The notes under the pieces: generated by a model
Database searches by the model: none
What the model was told of the DNA's origin: nothing
Seen by the model: only the letters and a program-made list of their open reading frames with translations
DNA from: Candidatus Atribacteria bacterium 1244-E10-H5-B2
GTDB lineage: Bacteria > Atribacterota > JS1 > SB-45 > 34-128
Length of the DNA: 15,922 bases
Assembly (NCBI GenBank): GCA_003575245.1
Contig: NMQN01000696.1
Coordinates: forward strand, 1-15,922
Direction of reading: 5' to 3'
Made by a program: the position numbers and the translations under genes
In this document: positions 14,509 through 15,922 of the stretch, one piece after another
Numbering within the stretch: the stretch's first letter is position 1
Layout: every line of letters starts with the position of its first letter

Positions 14509-15512
14509 TGAATCGCAAAAAAAATCAAAATTTAGAGAATTTATTATTATTATTTTTTTTAGCTATTGCTTTACTTGTACCTTTAATATTTGGTTCAAGC
14601 CATTACAATATACTTTTAGTTACCACTGTATTAATATATGGAGTAATGGCAACCTCTTGGAATATTATTGGTGGTCTAGCCGGCCAACTTGATTTAGGCT
14701 CTTTTGCTTATCTGGGATTAGGCGCTTTCACCTCTGGCACTTTACTTATCCGCTTTAATTTTACCCCCTGGATTGGAATGATTTTGGGAGGTTTGGTAGC
14801 AGCTGCATTTGCCTTATTAATTGGATTTCCTTTGTTTCGATTCCGAATAAGAGAAGTGTGGTATGCTTTAACTACTTGCGCTCTTGTTGAAATACTTAAA
14901 GTAGTCTTTAATATGTGGGAAGAAGTAGGTGGACCAGTGGAAAGGTATCTGCCTTATTTTCGTGGCTCGCTCTACCATATGCGCTTTGGTTCCTATGTCC
15001 CTTATTATTATCTAATATTGGGTATATTGGTAATAGCTTTACTGGTTAATTCCCGAATCGCTCGCTCGAAGCTGGGCTTTTATCTTAAAGCTTTAGGAGA
15101 AGATGAGACAGCAGCTGAAGTACTGGGAGTAAATACTCGAGCTTGTAAATTAAGAGCGTTGGTCTACTATTCCTTTCTAATCGGAGTTACTGGTGCAATT
15201 TATGCAAATATCTATGGTTACATTCATCCCAGTTTTTTTAATGGCCAGGAAAGTATTAAAATTGCGATATTGGGAATTGTAGGAGGCAGAGGTATTACTT
15301 TTGGCCCTCTTTTAGCTGCCTTGTTATTAGTTGGTACCCAAGAATTTTTAAGGGCAAGTTTAGGTGGTGAAGTATCGGGTTTATACTTAGTAGTTTACTC
15401 AGTTATTTTAATCTTGATAGTTCTTTTTAAGCCTAGCGGAATTGGCACTTTCTTTCAATATAGAAATAAAAAGCCGGCAAAGCAGGAGGTGAAGAAAAAA
15501 AGTGTTGTCTGA
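14508..15512 (+). CDS. livM: Branched-chain-type amino-acid ABC transporter permease LivM
   Basis: This 334-residue membrane protein pairs with LivH. Signature parts are GGLAGQLDLGSFAYLGLGAF (LivM start region), the ATPase-contact loop LKALGEDETAAEVLGVNTRA and IAILGIVGGRGITFGPLLAA. It ends in a basic, probably cytoplasmic tail (KKPAKQEVKKK). ATG 14508 is chosen because GGGAGGAAG (14497-14505) is in place and the overlap with the livH stop is TAATG. An upstream in-frame ATG at 14472 would add 12 residues that overlap livH and has no SD. Its own stop overlaps livG by 11 nt. The identity is clear; the ligand is not. Confidence 0.92.
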   Translation: MNRKKNQNLENLLLLFFLAIALLVPLIFGSSHYNILLVTTVLIYGVMATSWNIIGGLAGQLDLGSFAYLGLGAFTSGTLLIRFNFTPWIGMILGGLVAAAFALLIGFPLFRFRIREVWYALTTCALVEILKVVFNMWEEVGGPVERYLPYFRGSLYHMRFGSYVPYYYLILGILVIALLVNSRIARSKLGFYLKALGEDETAAEVLGVNTRACKLRALVYYSFLIGVTGAIYANIYGYIHPSFFNGQESIKIAILGIVGGRGITFGPLLAALLLVGTQEFLRASLGGEVSGLYLVVYSVILILIVLFKPSGIGTFFQYRNKKPAKQEVKKKSVV

Positions 15513-15922
15513 ACAAATTCTTAAAACTTCTAAACTTACCAAGCGCTTTGGTAATCTTATCGCAGTCAATCAGGTTGACTTAGAGATTAAAAAAGAGGAA
15601 ATTATTGGACTTATCGGACCAAATGGTGCTGGAAAGACTACTTTTTTTAATTTAATAACAGGATTGGAAGCCTCAGATGAAGGTCAGGTTATTTTCAAAG
15701 GGACTAATATTACCACCATGTCACCTCATGCAATTTGTAAATTAGGAATGTCTCGTACTTTTCAAGTGACTAAATCTTTTACGGAAATGTCTGTCGAAGA
15801 AGCAATAAGAGTGGGGGCTTATAATAGGCGGGGGGAAGAAGAAGTGCAAAATAAAGTGGATTGGGCCCTTGAATTCTTTAAGTTGGAGGATATCCGAGAC
15901 TATAAGTGCAGTGATTTAGGAT
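15502..15922 (+). CDS. livG: Branched-chain-type ABC transporter ATP-binding protein LivG (3' end outside window)
   Basis: The first 140 residues are visible, starting from a GTG that overlaps the livM stop by 11 nt; AGGAGGT (15484-15490) lies 11 nt upstream. The sequence has LTKRFGNLIAVNQVDLEIKK, Walker A GPNGAGKTTFFN (39-50) and the Q-loop GMSRTFQVTKSF (Gln88), typical of LivG rather than LivF. The signature motif and Walker B lie past the window edge; the last visible residues, CSDLG, are just before the expected signature. livF would be expected next. Confidence 0.92.
   Translation, partial: MLSEQILKTSKLTKRFGNLIAVNQVDLEIKKEEIIGLIGPNGAGKTTFFNLITGLEASDEGQVIFKGTNITTMSPHAICKLGMSRTFQVTKSFTEMSVEEAIRVGAYNRRGEEEVQNKVDWALEFFKLEDIRDYKCSDLG

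Noticed and set aside
1..15922. CRISPR arrays, tRNA or rRNA genes, insertion sequences and phage genes
   Set aside because: No regularly spaced repeats, RNA-gene folds, transposase motifs or terminal repeats were seen on either strand.

Overview
The window is a single block of about 15.9 kb in which every supported gene lies on the + strand. It contains 15 protein genes, two of them cut by the window edges. The DNA is visibly AT-rich. Genes carry AGGAGG-type Shine-Dalgarno (SD) sequences and use ATG, GTG and TTG starts, and one near-consensus sigma-70-type promoter is present (12056-12084), so the source is bacterial. A ferredoxin-dependent 2-oxoacid oxidoreductase and an ADP-forming acyl-CoA synthetase point to a strict anaerobe that ferments amino acids. 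A low-GC Firmicute or a lineage such as Atribacterota would fit, but nothing in the window fixes the taxon.

Region 1 (2-4948) looks like a catabolic operon. It holds the C-terminal part of FdrA, a 56-residue protein resembling the N-terminal module of YahG, a YlbE/YahG (DUF1116) protein, a family III CoA-transferase, a metal-dependent cyclase-family amide hydrolase and a nitrilase-superfamily amidase. FdrA and YlbE are known from the oxamate carbamoyltransferase system of E. coli. Combined with two amide or C-N hydrolases and a CoA-transferase, the set suggests anaerobic breakdown of a cyclic amide, ureido or N-acyl compound, with the carbamoyl or acyl group conserved. The substrate cannot be read from the sequence.

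Region 2 (5165-8137) is a polar amino-acid ABC importer in the order binding protein, permease, ATPase, permease. A perfect 16-bp hairpin separates the binding-protein gene from the rest.

Region 3 (8227-12042) is iorA-iorB plus an ADP-forming acyl-CoA synthetase alpha subunit, with overlapping reading frames (11 nt, then ATGA). Together these would oxidise a 2-oxo acid to an acyl-CoA, reduce ferredoxin, and make ATP from the thioester. The ATP-grasp beta subunit of the synthetase is not in the window.

Region 4 (12056-15922, continuing past the edge) is a branched-chain-type (Liv) ABC importer: binding protein, two permeases and the start of LivG. It has its own promoter, and again a strong hairpin follows the binding-protein gene. 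The overall logic is import of amino-acid-like substrates by two transporters, hydrolysis of amide bonds, oxidative decarboxylation of 2-oxo acids and substrate-level phosphorylation.
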